Source: Chloroflexota bacterium
GTDB taxonomy: Bacteria > Chloroflexota > Limnocylindria > Limnocylindrales > CSP1-4
Length of the DNA stretch: 17,185 nucleotides
Reading direction: 5' to 3'
NCBI GenBank assembly: GCA_021789355.1
Contig: JAJYJR010000050.1
Coordinates: forward strand, 1 to 17,185
Program-made: the position numbers and the translations under genes
In this document: piece after piece, positions 1-7,290 of the stretch
Layout: every line of letters starts with the position of its first letter
Numbering within the stretch: the stretch's first letter is position 1
The notes under the pieces: model-generated
The model's database searches: none
What the model saw: the letters and a program-made list of their open reading frames with translations, nothing else
Told to the model about the DNA's origin: nothing

Positions 1-175
1 CCTGGAGGTCATCGAGGACCGCGCCGGGCGCCGCGCCACCATCGTTATAGCCAGCCAGCTCCCCGTGGCCCACTGGCACGAGGCGCTGGGCGAGCCGACG
101 CTCGCCGATGCGATCCTCGATCGTCTGGTCCACAGCGCCCATCGCCTCGAGTTGCGCGGCGACTCGATGCGCCGT
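1..175 (+). pseudogene. IS21-family IstB ATPase, C-terminal remnant
   Basis: The frame starting at base 2 reads the end of an IstB helper ATPase of IS21-type elements, with [15 protein letters not shown] followed by [13 protein letters not shown] and ending in LRGDSMRR. IstB is the AAA+ ATP-binding partner of the IstA transposase. The 5' part lies outside the window. At the 3' end the match stops at about base 175, a few codons before the usual lysine/arginine-rich terminus; the frame runs on without homology and has no proper stop there. Directly downstream is ThiF-like sequence, so the tail has been fused to other DNA by deletion or recombination. I see no IS21 transposase and no convincing right end just after it. 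The family call is secure; whether the unseen remainder is intact is unknown. Confidence 0.85.
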
Positions 176-230
176 CCGAGGCCCGGGCGCGCCGGCCTGC
201 CCGTGGGTCCCCGGATTGAGCTCGTCCGGA

Positions 231-725
231 ATGCTCTTGCACCCGATCCTCGCTCGCCCCGCGGCGCCCATCCGCGCCTTCGGTGGCGCGGTCCAACGGA
301 CGCTCGCCGATCTTCGCGTCGCCATCGTCGGTTGCGGAGGCACCGGATCGTCCGTCGCCGAGCAGCTGGTTCGCCTCGGCGTCCGCGATCTCGTCCTCGT
401 CGATCCGGATCGACTCGCGGTGAGCAACCTTACCCGGGTCTACGGATCCGGACCTGACGATGTTGGCGAGCTGAAGGTTGACATCGCGGCTCGCCACCTG
501 AGAGGGATCGCACCAGAACTCCGAGTCGAGACTGTCCCGCTGTCCATCACGGTCGAAGCCGCGGCTCGCCGACTCGGGGCCGTCGACGTTGTCTTCGGCT
601 GCACCGATGACAACGCCGGGCGGCTCGTCCTCTCTCACGTTCCGACGTTCCTCCTGGCCCCGGTCCTCGATCTGGGCGTCCTGCTCTCCGATTCGCAGGG
701 GCGGCTGGAGGGCATCTGCGGTCGG
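231..725 (+). pseudogene. ThiF/MoeB/HesA (E1-like) adenylyltransferase fragment
   Basis: The frame of the ATG at 231 encodes an E1-type nucleotide-binding core: the dinucleotide loop [15 protein letters not shown], then LVLVDPD, NLTR, a lysine in ELKVDIAARHL, and VVFGCTDDNAGR. Such domains adenylate the C-terminus of a ubiquitin-like or sulfur-carrier protein; the closest flavour I recognise is the JAB-plus-ThiF type. Homology begins abruptly near base 250 without the N-terminal domain and ends near base 725, just before the cysteine region expected after GRLEGICGRV. No other frame picks it up, so this is truncation and not a simple frameshift. It sits between an istB remnant and a hairpin. 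It is probably dead. The fold assignment is firm and the substrate unknown. Confidence 0.75.
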
Positions 726-796
726 GTTCAGCAGCGGTCGGACAGCGAACACGTGGGCGCCGACGCAGCACATCGGGAGCTTGCTGGCGGTGCCGG

Positions 797-819
797 ACGG
801 CCCTGTAAACGAGGGCCGT
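797..819 (+). terminator. Hairpin, possible intrinsic terminator
   Basis: ACGGCCCT (797-804) pairs perfectly with AGGGCCGT (812-819) around a 7-base loop and is followed by a short T run (TT then TGCG). It could end transcription of the dead ThiF region before the ars-type operon. The T-tract is weak, and the stem is partly conserved in the second copy of the element, so it could instead belong to that element. Confidence 0.45.
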
Positions 820-827
820 TTGCGTCT

Positions 828-844
828 ACGACATCTCATGTCGT
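828..844. promoter_or_regulatory. Perfect dyad, candidate operator of the tauE-arsR operon
   Basis: ACGACAT-CTC-ATGTCGT is a perfect 7-bp-arm palindrome ending two bases before TTGACA (846-851). In addition CATCTCATG (832-840) recurs as its inverse CATGAGATG (860-868), which contains the tauE start codon. ArsR-family repressors bind imperfect dyads overlapping the promoter, and the operon's second gene is an ArsR, so autoregulation here is plausible. The right arm of the palindrome is not kept in the second copy of the element, which weakens the case. Confidence 0.45.
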
Positions 845-865
845 GTTGACACACTGCCGCATGAG

Positions 866-1621
866 ATGTTACTCCTGTCCGTCCTCACGGTCCTTCTGTT
901 CGGTCTGTCGTTCCTCTCGGGGATGCTCGGCCTCGGGGTCGCCTTCGTCGCCGTTCCGGTGCTCGGGCTGTTCGGGTTCGACCTGAAGGACGTCATCCAG
1001 CCGTGGACCCTGCTGCTCAACGGGCTCACCGCGATCAGCGGGGCCATCGCCTTCTGGCGGGCCGGCATGGTCGACTGGCGGAGCGCCCTGCCGCTGGTCC
1101 TCATCACCACCATCGGCGCGCCGATCGGCGTGTGGCTCCTGCAGTACGCCTCCACCGATCAGGTCTGGTGGCTCTACGTGGCGGTCCTCGTCTTCCTCGC
1201 CGCGCGCATGCTGCTGCCCAAGGGCAAGAGCACCGAGGACCTCGCCTCGATCACGGACCGCTCCCGGGTCGAAGCCGGAGCCGCGGCGGCGCCCATCTCG
1301 GTGTTCGCGGGCTTCCTCGGCGTGGGGCCCGGGTTCCTGCTCATGCCGACGCTCACCCTGGTGGGCTACTCGGCGCGCCTGGCCGCCGCCACGAACAGCG
1401 TAGCCGTGACGCTGCCGTCCTTCTCGGCGTTTGCGGGCCACCTGGGGTCGGCGACATTCGACTGGCCGACGGTCATCGTGACCTCGATCGCCGCGGTGAT
1501 CGGCGCCTGGCTCGGGGCGCGCTTCACGGCGGGGAAGGTCAAGAGCGCCACCCTCTCGCGCATCTTCGCCATCGCCCTCGTGGCGCTCGCCCTGCAGCGC
1601 GCCTGGATCCTCCTGGGATGA
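866..1621 (+). CDS. TauE/SafE-family membrane permease (first copy)
   Basis: A 251-residue polytopic membrane protein of the sulfite exporter TauE/SafE family, expected to export sulfite, sulfoacetate or related anions across the inner membrane. It shows the family's two-repeat plan: an N-terminal hydrophobic segment with LSGMLGLGVAFVAVP, a polar linker near residues 113-135, and a second half starting FAGFLGVGPGFLLMPTL. Both glycine motifs are degenerate compared with the usual GxGGG. The ATG at 866 is needed to keep the first membrane helix, but it lies inside the shared upstream element, and no ribosome-binding site precedes it. It overlaps the next gene by ATGA, so the two are translationally coupled. 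Placement in front of arsR and acr3 suggests the transported anion is arsenic- or thiol-related; this is inference. Confidence 0.85.
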   Translation: MLLLSVLTVLLFGLSFLSGMLGLGVAFVAVPVLGLFGFDLKDVIQPWTLLLNGLTAISGAIAFWRAGMVDWRSALPLVLITTIGAPIGVWLLQYASTDQVWWLYVAVLVFLAARMLLPKGKSTEDLASITDRSRVEAGAAAAPISVFAGFLGVGPGFLLMPTLTLVGYSARLAAATNSVAVTLPSFSAFAGHLGSATFDWPTVIVTSIAAVIGAWLGARFTAGKVKSATLSRIFAIALVALALQRAWILLG

Positions 1622-1974
1622 ACACCCTCGCCGTGTCCGGCGCCGGCGCCCCGGCCGAGCCGGTCTGCCGGACCGACCTGCCGGTCCCCGATGTGCACAG
1701 GCCGGTTGGGGTTGCGGCGCTCCTCTGCGACCACACGCGTTCGACCATCCTGGCCATGCTGCGGGCGGGCCCGGCCTGCGTCTGCGAGATGGCCGGCGCG
1801 CTCGGGGAACGACCCAACAACGTCAGCAATCACCTGGCGCGCCTGCGGGAGGCGGGCCTGGTGCGGGCCGTTCGCAACCCGGTGGACGCGCGCTGGGTCT
1901 ACTACGAGCGCGACGAGGCCGCCTGTGCGGGGGCCCTGGAGACTCTGCGGGAACTGCTGGAGCCGTCGGCATGA
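1618..1974 (+). CDS. arsR: ArsR/SmtB-family metalloregulator with CVC site
   Basis: A 118-residue winged-helix repressor. The core runs from about residue 30 (GVAALLCDHTRSTIL) through the recognition helix NNVSNHLARLREAGLV to the wing VYYERDE. C54 and C56 in PACVCEMAG match the alpha-3 CVC site that senses As(III) or Cd/Pb in classical ArsR proteins; C17, C37 and C103 could add ligands. By family knowledge it should leave DNA when it binds thiophilic metal. The ATG overlaps the tauE stop, and its own stop overlaps the thioredoxin start (ATGA both times), so it sits in the middle of one operon and not at its head. A close paralogue lies at 16694-17032. Function as an arsenic sensor is likely but the ligand is inferred. 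Confidence 0.88.
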   Translation: MNTLAVSGAGAPAEPVCRTDLPVPDVHRPVGVAALLCDHTRSTILAMLRAGPACVCEMAGALGERPNNVSNHLARLREAGLVRAVRNPVDARWVYYERDEAACAGALETLRELLEPSA

Positions 1975-2208
1975 CGCGCGTCGAGATCCTGGGGCTCGGC
2001 TGCTACCTCTGCTATCTGGTCGAACAGGCGGCGCGCGAGACCGTCGCGGTCTCTGGTATCGAGGCGGAGGTGGTCAAGGTCACCGATTACGGCCGCATCC
2101 TCGCCCATGGAGTCATGCATACCCCCGGGGCTCGTCATTGACGGCCGCGTCGTCAGCGCCGGCCGCATCCCCACCCCCGCCGCCATCTCCGCCTGGCTTA
2201 CCACCTGA
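1971..2208 (+). pseudogene. Small thioredoxin-like CXXC protein, frameshifted
   Basis: Starting at the ATG that overlaps the arsR stop, the product reads MTRVEILGLGCYLCYLVEQ, a glutaredoxin-sized thioredoxin fold with a CYLC active pair (C11, C14). The frame then goes wrong at a C5G4 run (2122-2130) and stops at 2139. In the next frame the expected second half continues, LVIDGRVVSAGRIPTP, to a stop at 2206-2208. Removing one G would give about 78 residues, the normal length for this redox family, which often accompanies ArsR and DUF318 permeases and may supply reducing power or traffic thiol-bound metal. One extra base in a homopolymer could be an assembly error or a real mutation. Confidence 0.8.
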
Positions 2209-2246
2209 TCGCCGGCGTTCCCGCAACGAACGCCAAGGAGCACCCG

Positions 2247-3272
2247 ATGCCCCACCTTCGCGCATTCCAGGAGCACCTCAACCGCTGGATGCTCCTCTAC
2301 GTGGCCCTGGCCATGGCCCTGGGCCTGGCCATCGGCTACCCGGCGGCCTCGGCCGCCAAGGCGGCCAGCGCGACGATCGGTGGCCTCACCACGGTGGCGG
2401 TCTTCTTCATCGTGTACCCCATGATGATCAACGTGCGCTTCGAGGCCCTCGCACGCGCCGGGCGCAACCTGCGTGCGGTGGGCTTGGCGCTCGTCTTCAA
2501 CTTCCTCTGGGCGCCGCTCTTCGGCTGGATGCTGGCGGCGGTGTTCATCCATGAACCCCTGCTCGCGCTGGGCTTCATGCTGGTGATGGTGGTGCCCTGC
2601 TCGAGCATGGCCATCGGCTACACCGGTCTCGCCAAGGGCGACCTCGAGCTGGCCACCGTGGTGGTGGCGTTGAGCTTCATCCTGGCCGTGGTGGCGGTGC
2701 CCGCCTGGATGCTGCTCTACGCCAGCAGCTACCACGTGCCGGTGCCGATCAACGATCTCATCACCTCGATCCTCACGGTGCTGATCGCGCCCATGATCCT
2801 GGGCTACCTGACCCGCTGGGCCCTGGTGCGCCGACTCGGGCAGGCCGGCTTCGCCAGGCTGCAGCCGCTCTTCCCGGCCCTCTCGCTGCTCGCCATGTAC
2901 GCCATCGTGTTCCTCATCTTCTTCGGCAAGGCCACGCTTATCGTAAGCAAGTGGAGCACCGTGCTGCTGCTCCTCGTGCCCAACGCGATCTTCATCGCGG
3001 TGACGCTCCTGCTCGTGACGTGGCTGGCCAAGCGCCTCGGCATGGGCTATGCGGAGAACATGGCGCTCGCCTTCAGCAGCACCGGCAAGAACAACGGCAC
3101 CGCGATCGCCATCGCCAGCAGCGCGTTCTCCCCCCTCGTGGCCATCCCGGCCGCCACCATGCCGATCTTCCAGATCCTGCTGCTGGTCTTCTACCTGCGC
3201 TCCGCGCCCCGGGTGAAGACTTGGTTCGAGGGGCGGCGCGCGGCCGCGGTGGCCGCTCCGACGTCGGCCTGA
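2247..3272 (+). CDS. Acr3-like arsenite permease (BASS superfamily)
   Basis: A 341-residue membrane protein with about ten hydrophobic segments, fitting the bile-acid:sodium symporter/ACR3 superfamily in its 'arsenic resistance protein' branch. C118 in VMVVPCSSMAIGYTGLAKG corresponds to the conserved cysteine of the fourth helix in Acr3 exporters, and FSSTGKNNGTAIAIA near residue 275 matches the conserved polar stretch of the ninth helix. It should extrude arsenite using the proton gradient. AAGGAG ends six bases before the ATG, a good ribosome-binding site. It follows arsR and the CXXC gene by 38 bases and is the likely effector of the operon. The gene is full length. Substrate could also be another small oxyanion, as this branch is broader than classical Acr3. 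Confidence 0.88.
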   Translation: MPHLRAFQEHLNRWMLLYVALAMALGLAIGYPAASAAKAASATIGGLTTVAVFFIVYPMMINVRFEALARAGRNLRAVGLALVFNFLWAPLFGWMLAAVFIHEPLLALGFMLVMVVPCSSMAIGYTGLAKGDLELATVVVALSFILAVVAVPAWMLLYASSYHVPVPINDLITSILTVLIAPMILGYLTRWALVRRLGQAGFARLQPLFPALSLLAMYAIVFLIFFGKATLIVSKWSTVLLLLVPNAIFIAVTLLLVTWLAKRLGMGYAENMALAFSSTGKNNGTAIAIASSAFSPLVAIPAATMPIFQILLLVFYLRSAPRVKTWFEGRRAAAVAAPTSA

Positions 3273-3352
3273 CCACGTCGCCCAGCTGAGGGTCTCCTGC
3301 GCCCCCTGCCTCTCCTTGTCGACACCCGCTGGCGCCCAACACGGAGCCTCCC

Positions 3353-3861
3353 ATGACGCCGCCAAGTCATCCCGAGCCCATCGCGGTGCACGCAACACGC
3401 CGCGACGCCGACCGCCCAGCTCCAGGCCCGCGCCTGGAAGGCAACCTGGGCCATCACCGGCACTCAGCCCGTGGATGCGGCGAAGCCCACGGCGGCACTC
3501 GTCGGCGCGCTGGCCGCCTGCCTGGTCTCGGGCATCCAGCTTGAGAGCGAGGCGGCCGGCCTGCGCATCGCCGCGATCGGGGTCATGGCCGAGGCCGCCC
3601 GTATCGTCGAACCGGCCGGCCCGCGCCTCGGCGACTTCCGGATCCCACGTGACGACCACGAGCCCGTCGCTCGAGGCCGCGCTCCGGCCCTTGGTCGACG
3701 CGTGGGCCCACAACGGCACCGTCACCAGCACACTCAGGCTGCGCCAGCCCATCGCCATCACGTGCGACGTGGTGCGGGCTCCGCAAAGTGCCCACGCCCT
3801 CGTGGCTACCATACCGGCCGGGGCGCCGGATTGGCCTTGCCCCGCTTTGACGGACACCTGA
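3353..3861 (+). pseudogene. OsmC-like thiol-peroxidase family gene, two frameshifts
   Basis: Three consecutive frames give pieces of one protein. From ATG 3353 comes MTPPSHPEPIAVHATRRDA; the next frame continues WKATWAITG and PTAALVGALAACLVSGIQLES, with the cysteine of the OsmC helix; from about 3640 a third frame gives HVTTTSPSLEAALRPLVDAW followed by TVTSTLR and PIAITCDVV, like the C-terminal part of OsmC proteins. Each change needs one extra base (somewhere in about 3405-3430, and in GGATCCCAC near 3640). OsmC proteins reduce organic hydroperoxides through two cysteines. GGAGCC precedes the start. It is the last member of the ars-type operon and abuts an IS3 remnant. Family call is moderate because the match is scattered. 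Confidence 0.5.
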
Positions 3862-4401
3862 GATCGGCCGAGCAGGCCGGGAAGGGATGTCCATCATGGT
3901 GGTCATGGAACCCGCCAAGCGACCGAGACGGTCGTTCACCGACGAATACAAGGGGCAGGTCGTCGAGCTCTGCCGGAGCGGCGAGCGCTCGATCGCCGCG
4001 GTCGCCCGCGATCTCGATCTCTCCAAGACGGCGGTCCGCCGCTGGGTCGCCCAGGCGGAGGTCAACGCCGGCCGCCGCGAGGGCTTGACGAGCGCCGAAG
4101 GCGAGGAGCTCGCCCGCCTGCGGCGGGAGAACCGGATCCTGCGCGAGGAGCGCGACATCCTGAAGCGAGCAACGGCTTTCTTCGCCAGAGAGACCCGGTG
4201 AGCGTCTACCCGTTCATCGCGGCGGAGAAGGCAGCAGAGCGCACGGTGGCGAAGGCCTGCGCCCTGATGGAGGTCTCTCGCTCCGCGTTCTATGTCTCGC
4301 ATCGCCATGAGCCCGGCCCACGCGCCCGCGCGGACGCAGAACTCACGGGCACGATCGTCGAGATCCACCGCGCCAGTCGCGGCACGTATGGCTCGCCGCG
4401 G
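3860..4401 (+). mobile_element. IS3-family insertion sequence, truncated
   Basis: Contains complete orfA and the first third of orfB. The left limit is placed just ahead of orfA and is approximate; I could not identify a pair of terminal repeats. The right part, including the DDE catalytic core, is missing after about 4401. The element is therefore immobile. It separates the ars-type operon from the chromate transporter. Confidence 0.7.
3887..4201 (+). CDS. IS3-family transposase OrfA (helix-turn-helix protein)
   Basis: About 100 residues with the classical OrfA build: RRSFTDEYKGQVVELC, a helix-turn-helix IAAVARDLDLSKTAVRRWV, and a C-terminal leucine-zipper-like coiled coil, ELARLRRENRILREERDIL, ending KRATAFFARE. 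OrfA binds the element's ends and is joined to OrfB by programmed frameshifting. GAAGGG sits directly against the ATG at 3887, so initiation at the in-frame ATG 3896 or 3905 is more likely. The stop overlaps a GTG of orfB. The gene looks intact although its partner is not. Confidence 0.9.
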   Translation: MSIMVVMEPAKRPRRSFTDEYKGQVVELCRSGERSIAAVARDLDLSKTAVRRWVAQAEVNAGRREGLTSAEGEELARLRRENRILREERDILKRATAFFARETR

Positions 4402-4404
4402 ATC
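4198..4404 (+). pseudogene. IS3-family transposase OrfB, 3'-truncated
   Basis: Starts at GTG 4198 inside the orfA stop (GTGA). It reads YPFIAAEKAAERTVAKACALMEVSRSAFYV and then EIHRASRGTYGSPRI, the typical N-terminal helix-turn-helix and linker ahead of the integrase core. After that isoleucine the homology ends. The open frame runs on to 4608 but none of the DDE catalytic motifs appear. It is non-functional. Confidence 0.85.
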
Positions 4405-4604
4405 ACGGCCCGCTTCCGCACGGGCGCCGAGCTGCGCGCGCGGACGGAGCAGGCGGGCATCTCGGTCGAGGCGGTCCGCGGTGCGGTCTACTACCCACCG
4501 GTCGGCACCGCTGCCCGCGTCCTGGCCCCGGTCGATGGATGGGCGGGCAGGCGGACGACCGTGGGCGCGGCGTTCATCGCGCTGGCCGGGACGAAGGCAC
4601 TGGG
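4405..4604. other. Unassigned 200-bp segment after the IS3 break
   Basis: This stretch continues in the orfB frame for about 67 codons to a stop at 4606-4608, including ISVEAVRGAVYYPPVG and TTVGAAFIALAGTKALG, but matches no family I recognise in any frame. It may be a relic of the gene disrupted by the insertion, or leader DNA of the chromate transporter. No RNA gene or terminator is evident. Confidence 0.35.
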
Positions 4605-5878
4605 GTGAGCCCACCGCACGGTCTTGGGGAGGCCGCGTCGAGCGGCCCGGCGGGGCGCTGCCGCGGCCCGCGGGGGATCACGGCGCGCCGCCCCCCGCGC
4701 GCCACCGGCCGAGCGCGATCGAGCTCTTCGGCGTCTTCTTCTGGATCGGCCTCACCTCGTTCAGCATGGCCATCCTGCAGAACTTGCGCACGGTGCCCGT
4801 GCGGCGCGGCTGGCTTGCCCGCGAGCAGATCGACGAGGGGCTCGGGCTGGTCCAGCTGTATCCCGGGGCGATGATGGTGGACCTCGTCGCCTACATCGGC
4901 TACCGGGTGCGGGGTGTGGCCGGCACGCTGGTCGCCACGACCGGGTTCGTGAGACCCGCGCTGGTGCTGATGCTGGCCCTCTCCTGGCTGTACACGAGCT
5001 ATGGCGCCGCCCCCGGCATGGCGCAGTTCGTGGTGGGTCTCGATGCGATCGTCGTGGGCGTGATCGCGAGCGTGGCCGTCGACTTCGCGCTGCAGTACGC
5101 CGTGGGCCGGTTGCCGGCGCTCTTCGCGCTGGCCGGCTTCGCGCTGGTGGTGAGCGGCGCGAACGTCCTGTGGCCCGTGCTCGGCGGCCTGTTCGTGGGA
5201 GCCGTGGCGCTGCGCCCGGCCGCCCCGGTGGGCGCGGCGGTAGCCACGGCCGACGCGCCGGCGCTGGCGTGGAACCGCTTGGCCGTGGCGTGCCTGCCCG
5301 GGGCAGCGGTGGTGGCTGCGGTCGCCCCGGCCACGCTCGGCTCGGGAGCGCTGTCGACCCTCGCGCTCGACATGGCCAAGGTCGGATCCGTCGCCTTCGG
5401 CAACGGCTCCACGATCATGCCCGTGCTCCAGCAGGACGTGGTGAACGGCCGGCACTGGCTCACGCTCCCCGAGTTCGGGGCCGCGATCGGTTTCGGGCAG
5501 ATCACCCCAGGTCCCTTCCTCATTACCGCGACCTTCGTCGGCTACCGCGTGGCCGGCCTGTGGGGCGGGGTCCTTGCGACCGTCGCTATCTTCGCGCCCA
5601 GCGTGGCGATGACGACCGTCGCGGCCGAGCTCTATCCGCTGCTGCGCCGCCTGGTCTGGGTGAGAGGGGCGATCGCCGGGATCATGGCCGTCTTCGTGGG
5701 CCTCCTCGCCAGCGTTGCGCTGTCGCTCGGGCGCCCCCTGGCCGCGTCGTCTGCCGCGCTGGTGCTGCTCGCGTCGGCGTTCGTCGCGTTGCGGGTGGCG
5801 AAGTGGAACCTCCTCGTCATCTTCGGTGCGGGTCTCGGCGCCTGGGCGCTCTATCTCGTGCTCGGCGGCACGGGCTGA
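4605..5878 (+). CDS. chrA: Chromate transporter family protein (ChrA), N-terminus uncertain
   Basis: A two-domain CHR-family membrane protein of about 400 residues, expected to export chromate in exchange or with protons. The first half begins IELFGVFFWIGLTSFSMAILQNLR and has LYPGAMMVDLVAYIGYRVRG. The second repeats the theme with KVGSVAFGNGSTIMP, then FGQITPGPFLITATFVGYRVAG. The main frame has no ATG, GTG or TTG between 4607 and 4766, and starting at ATG 4766 would cut the first helix. GTG 4605 has GAAGG eight bases upstream but lies in another frame, so I infer one base lost, possibly in the C6 run near 4690. Otherwise a CTG start must be used. The rest is intact. It directly follows IS debris. 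Confidence 0.85.
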
Positions 5879-6301
5879 ACAGGCCCGGCGGGCCGTCCGT
5901 GGACTCGCTCACCTGGGACATCGGGACGGCACCGCCGGCTCACTCGCCGCACGACCTCATCAGGCAGAGCGCAGGGCGGTTGCGGCGGTACGGACCGCTC
6001 GGCGGATGAACCGCCTCCCTCTACTCGTTCCGACCGGCGCTCCGGCGACTGCGGGCCATTCGGCAGGGGCACAACGGGCTGCCCGACTCGGGCGAGCATC
6101 AGCCAAGGTTGTCACAGTACCTCCTGAGATGTTCCTCGCTCCGGCGACGAGCCACGGCGGGATCATGCATGCACCGGCGGGGAGGCAAAGGCCTGGCGCC
6201 CCACGCCTCCCCGCCTCCGTCGCCCAAACCAATCAAACGAGCGCCCGCGATATGTCTCAACCGATGACCGAGCATCCGGGCCGCCTGATCGTGCGACTCG
6301 C
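5879..6301. other. Intergenic region upstream of the CDF exporter
   Basis: About 420 bases without a recognisable gene. GGCCC-GGC-GGGCC (5883-5895) after chrA is a small hairpin that could aid termination. The region contains the third, weaker copy of the TTGaCACA...TGAGATG core (6109-6131). An open frame from ATG 6127 to the stop at 6303-6305 (59 codons, overlapping the CDF start by ATGA) begins inside that core; it resembles no known protein and may be a leader or chance. Confidence 0.5.
6109..6131 (+). repeat. Shared upstream core, copy C (diverged)
   Basis: TTGTCACAGTAC-CTCC-TGAGATG matches the copy A core at 18 of 23 positions with identical spacing. The match continues for TGAGATG-TT-x-CTC, shared with copy A only. 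It lies 170 bases before the CDF gene. The longer flanking homology seen between copies A and B is not evident here. Confidence 0.5.
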
Positions 6302-7288
6302 ATGATCGGCGAGGCAGCGGTGGGAGCGAGCCCCCACCTCGAGGCGGGCCCCACGCTGCATGCTCGAACGGTCGCCCGCACCGCGCTCTCGCCGCGGTTG
6401 CTGGTCGCGCTGCTGCTCGCACTAGGCGTCCTCGTCCTGGAGGGCGGGGGCGGTCTGCTGACGGGCAGCCTGGCGCTGCTGAGCGACGCCACCCACGTGG
6501 CAGCCGACGTGGTGGCCCTGCTCATCGGGCTCACCGCTGCTCGCCTCGCGGCTCGAGAGCCGGACGCCGCCCACAGCTACGGGTTCCATCGGATGGAATC
6601 CATCGGCGCCCTCGTCAACGGAGCGCTGCTGGTGGCCACGAGTGCGGCGGTGCTCGCCGAGAGCGTGGGCCGGCTTCTCGCGCCGACGCCCATCGCGGCC
6701 ACCGGGGTCCTGGGCGTCGGGATCGTCGCGCTCGTCACCAACACGACCTCCGCGCTGCTCGTGCACGGCATCGAGCGTCGCACGAGCGCCACCCGGGTGC
6801 TCGTGCTGCACCTCGCCGGCGACGCCGCCGGATCGTCAGCCGTCATCGCGGCCTCGTTGGTGATCCTGGCCGGGGGTCCACCGGTCCTCGATGCCGTGGC
6901 CAGCCTGGCGATCGGGGCGCTCCTGGGGTTCGCCGGCCTGAGGCTCCTGGGCGACGTGGTCCACATCCTCGCCGAAGGGGTCCCGGCGGAGCCTTCGTAC
7001 GCCGTGGCGGACGCAGCCCTCCGCTCGGTGCCCGGTGCCACAGGGATCCACGACCTGCACGTGTGGGCGCTCGCCGAGGACCTGCCGCTCGTCACGGCGC
7101 ACCTCGAGCTGCAGCCCACGGCCGACTCGTGCGATGTGTTGCCGGCCGCCACGCAGGCCCTGCGCCGCGTGGGCGTCGAGCACGCCACGCTCCAGCTGGA
7201 GCACGAGCCGTGCGGCCAGGGCCGGACCGGCCCGACCATCCGCATACCGGGGGGACGCACCGGACCGGCGTCCGTTCCGCAGCGATAG
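6302..7288 (+). CDS. Cation diffusion facilitator (CzcD/ZnT-like) metal exporter
   Basis: A 328-residue CDF-family antiporter that should move Zn2+, Cd2+ or Co2+ out of the cytoplasm against protons. Six membrane helices span about residues 33-220. The transport-site residues are visible as H65-x3-D69 in LLSDATHVAADV (helix 2) and H170-x3-D174 in LHLAGDAAGSSAV (helix 5), the HD/HD pattern of zinc/cadmium exporters. HSYGFHRMES marks the loop after helix 2, and the cytoplasmic C-terminal domain has IHDLHVWALAEDLPLVTAHLEL. The ATG at 6302 has no clear ribosome-binding site but overlaps the stop of a short upstream frame. The last 30 residues are low-complexity. The gene appears intact. Confidence 0.92.
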   Translation: MIGEAAVGASPHLEAGPTLHARTVARTALSPRLLVALLLALGVLVLEGGGGLLTGSLALLSDATHVAADVVALLIGLTAARLAAREPDAAHSYGFHRMESIGALVNGALLVATSAAVLAESVGRLLAPTPIAATGVLGVGIVALVTNTTSALLVHGIERRTSATRVLVLHLAGDAAGSSAVIAASLVILAGGPPVLDAVASLAIGALLGFAGLRLLGDVVHILAEGVPAEPSYAVADAALRSVPGATGIHDLHVWALAEDLPLVTAHLELQPTADSCDVLPAATQALRRVGVEHATLQLEHEPCGQGRTGPTIRIPGGRTGPASVPQR

Positions 7289-7290
7289 CC

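Larger units (their letters stand above)
792..868 (+). repeat. Duplicated 77-bp upstream element, copy A
   Basis: This stretch aligns with 16564-16641 using three single-base gaps. Shared blocks in order are GCCG..CGGCC, CGA then GGGCCG, GC(G/A)TCTA, CGACA, TTGACACACTG (exact), then five bases and TGAGATG (exact). Both copies keep a small hairpin (CGGCC/GGCCG) at the left end. Copy A lies directly before a TauE/SafE-ArsR operon, copy B before another ArsR gene. It may be a duplicated promoter-operator or the relic end of a mobile element. Confidence 0.75.

Noticed and set aside
1902..3857. A 651-codon open frame on the minus strand across acr3
   Set aside because: It is an antisense shadow in high-GC DNA: histidine-, arginine- and glutamate-rich, no domain, and opposite to well-supported genes.
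3847..3866. TTGAC...CCTGAGATC resembling the shared upstream core
   Set aside because: Spacing is four bases shorter and only the ends agree; it probably marks the left border of the IS3 element or chance.
3583..4614. A 343-codon minus-strand frame over the IS3 remnant
   Set aside because: Opposite to unmistakable orfA/orfB homology and without any motif.
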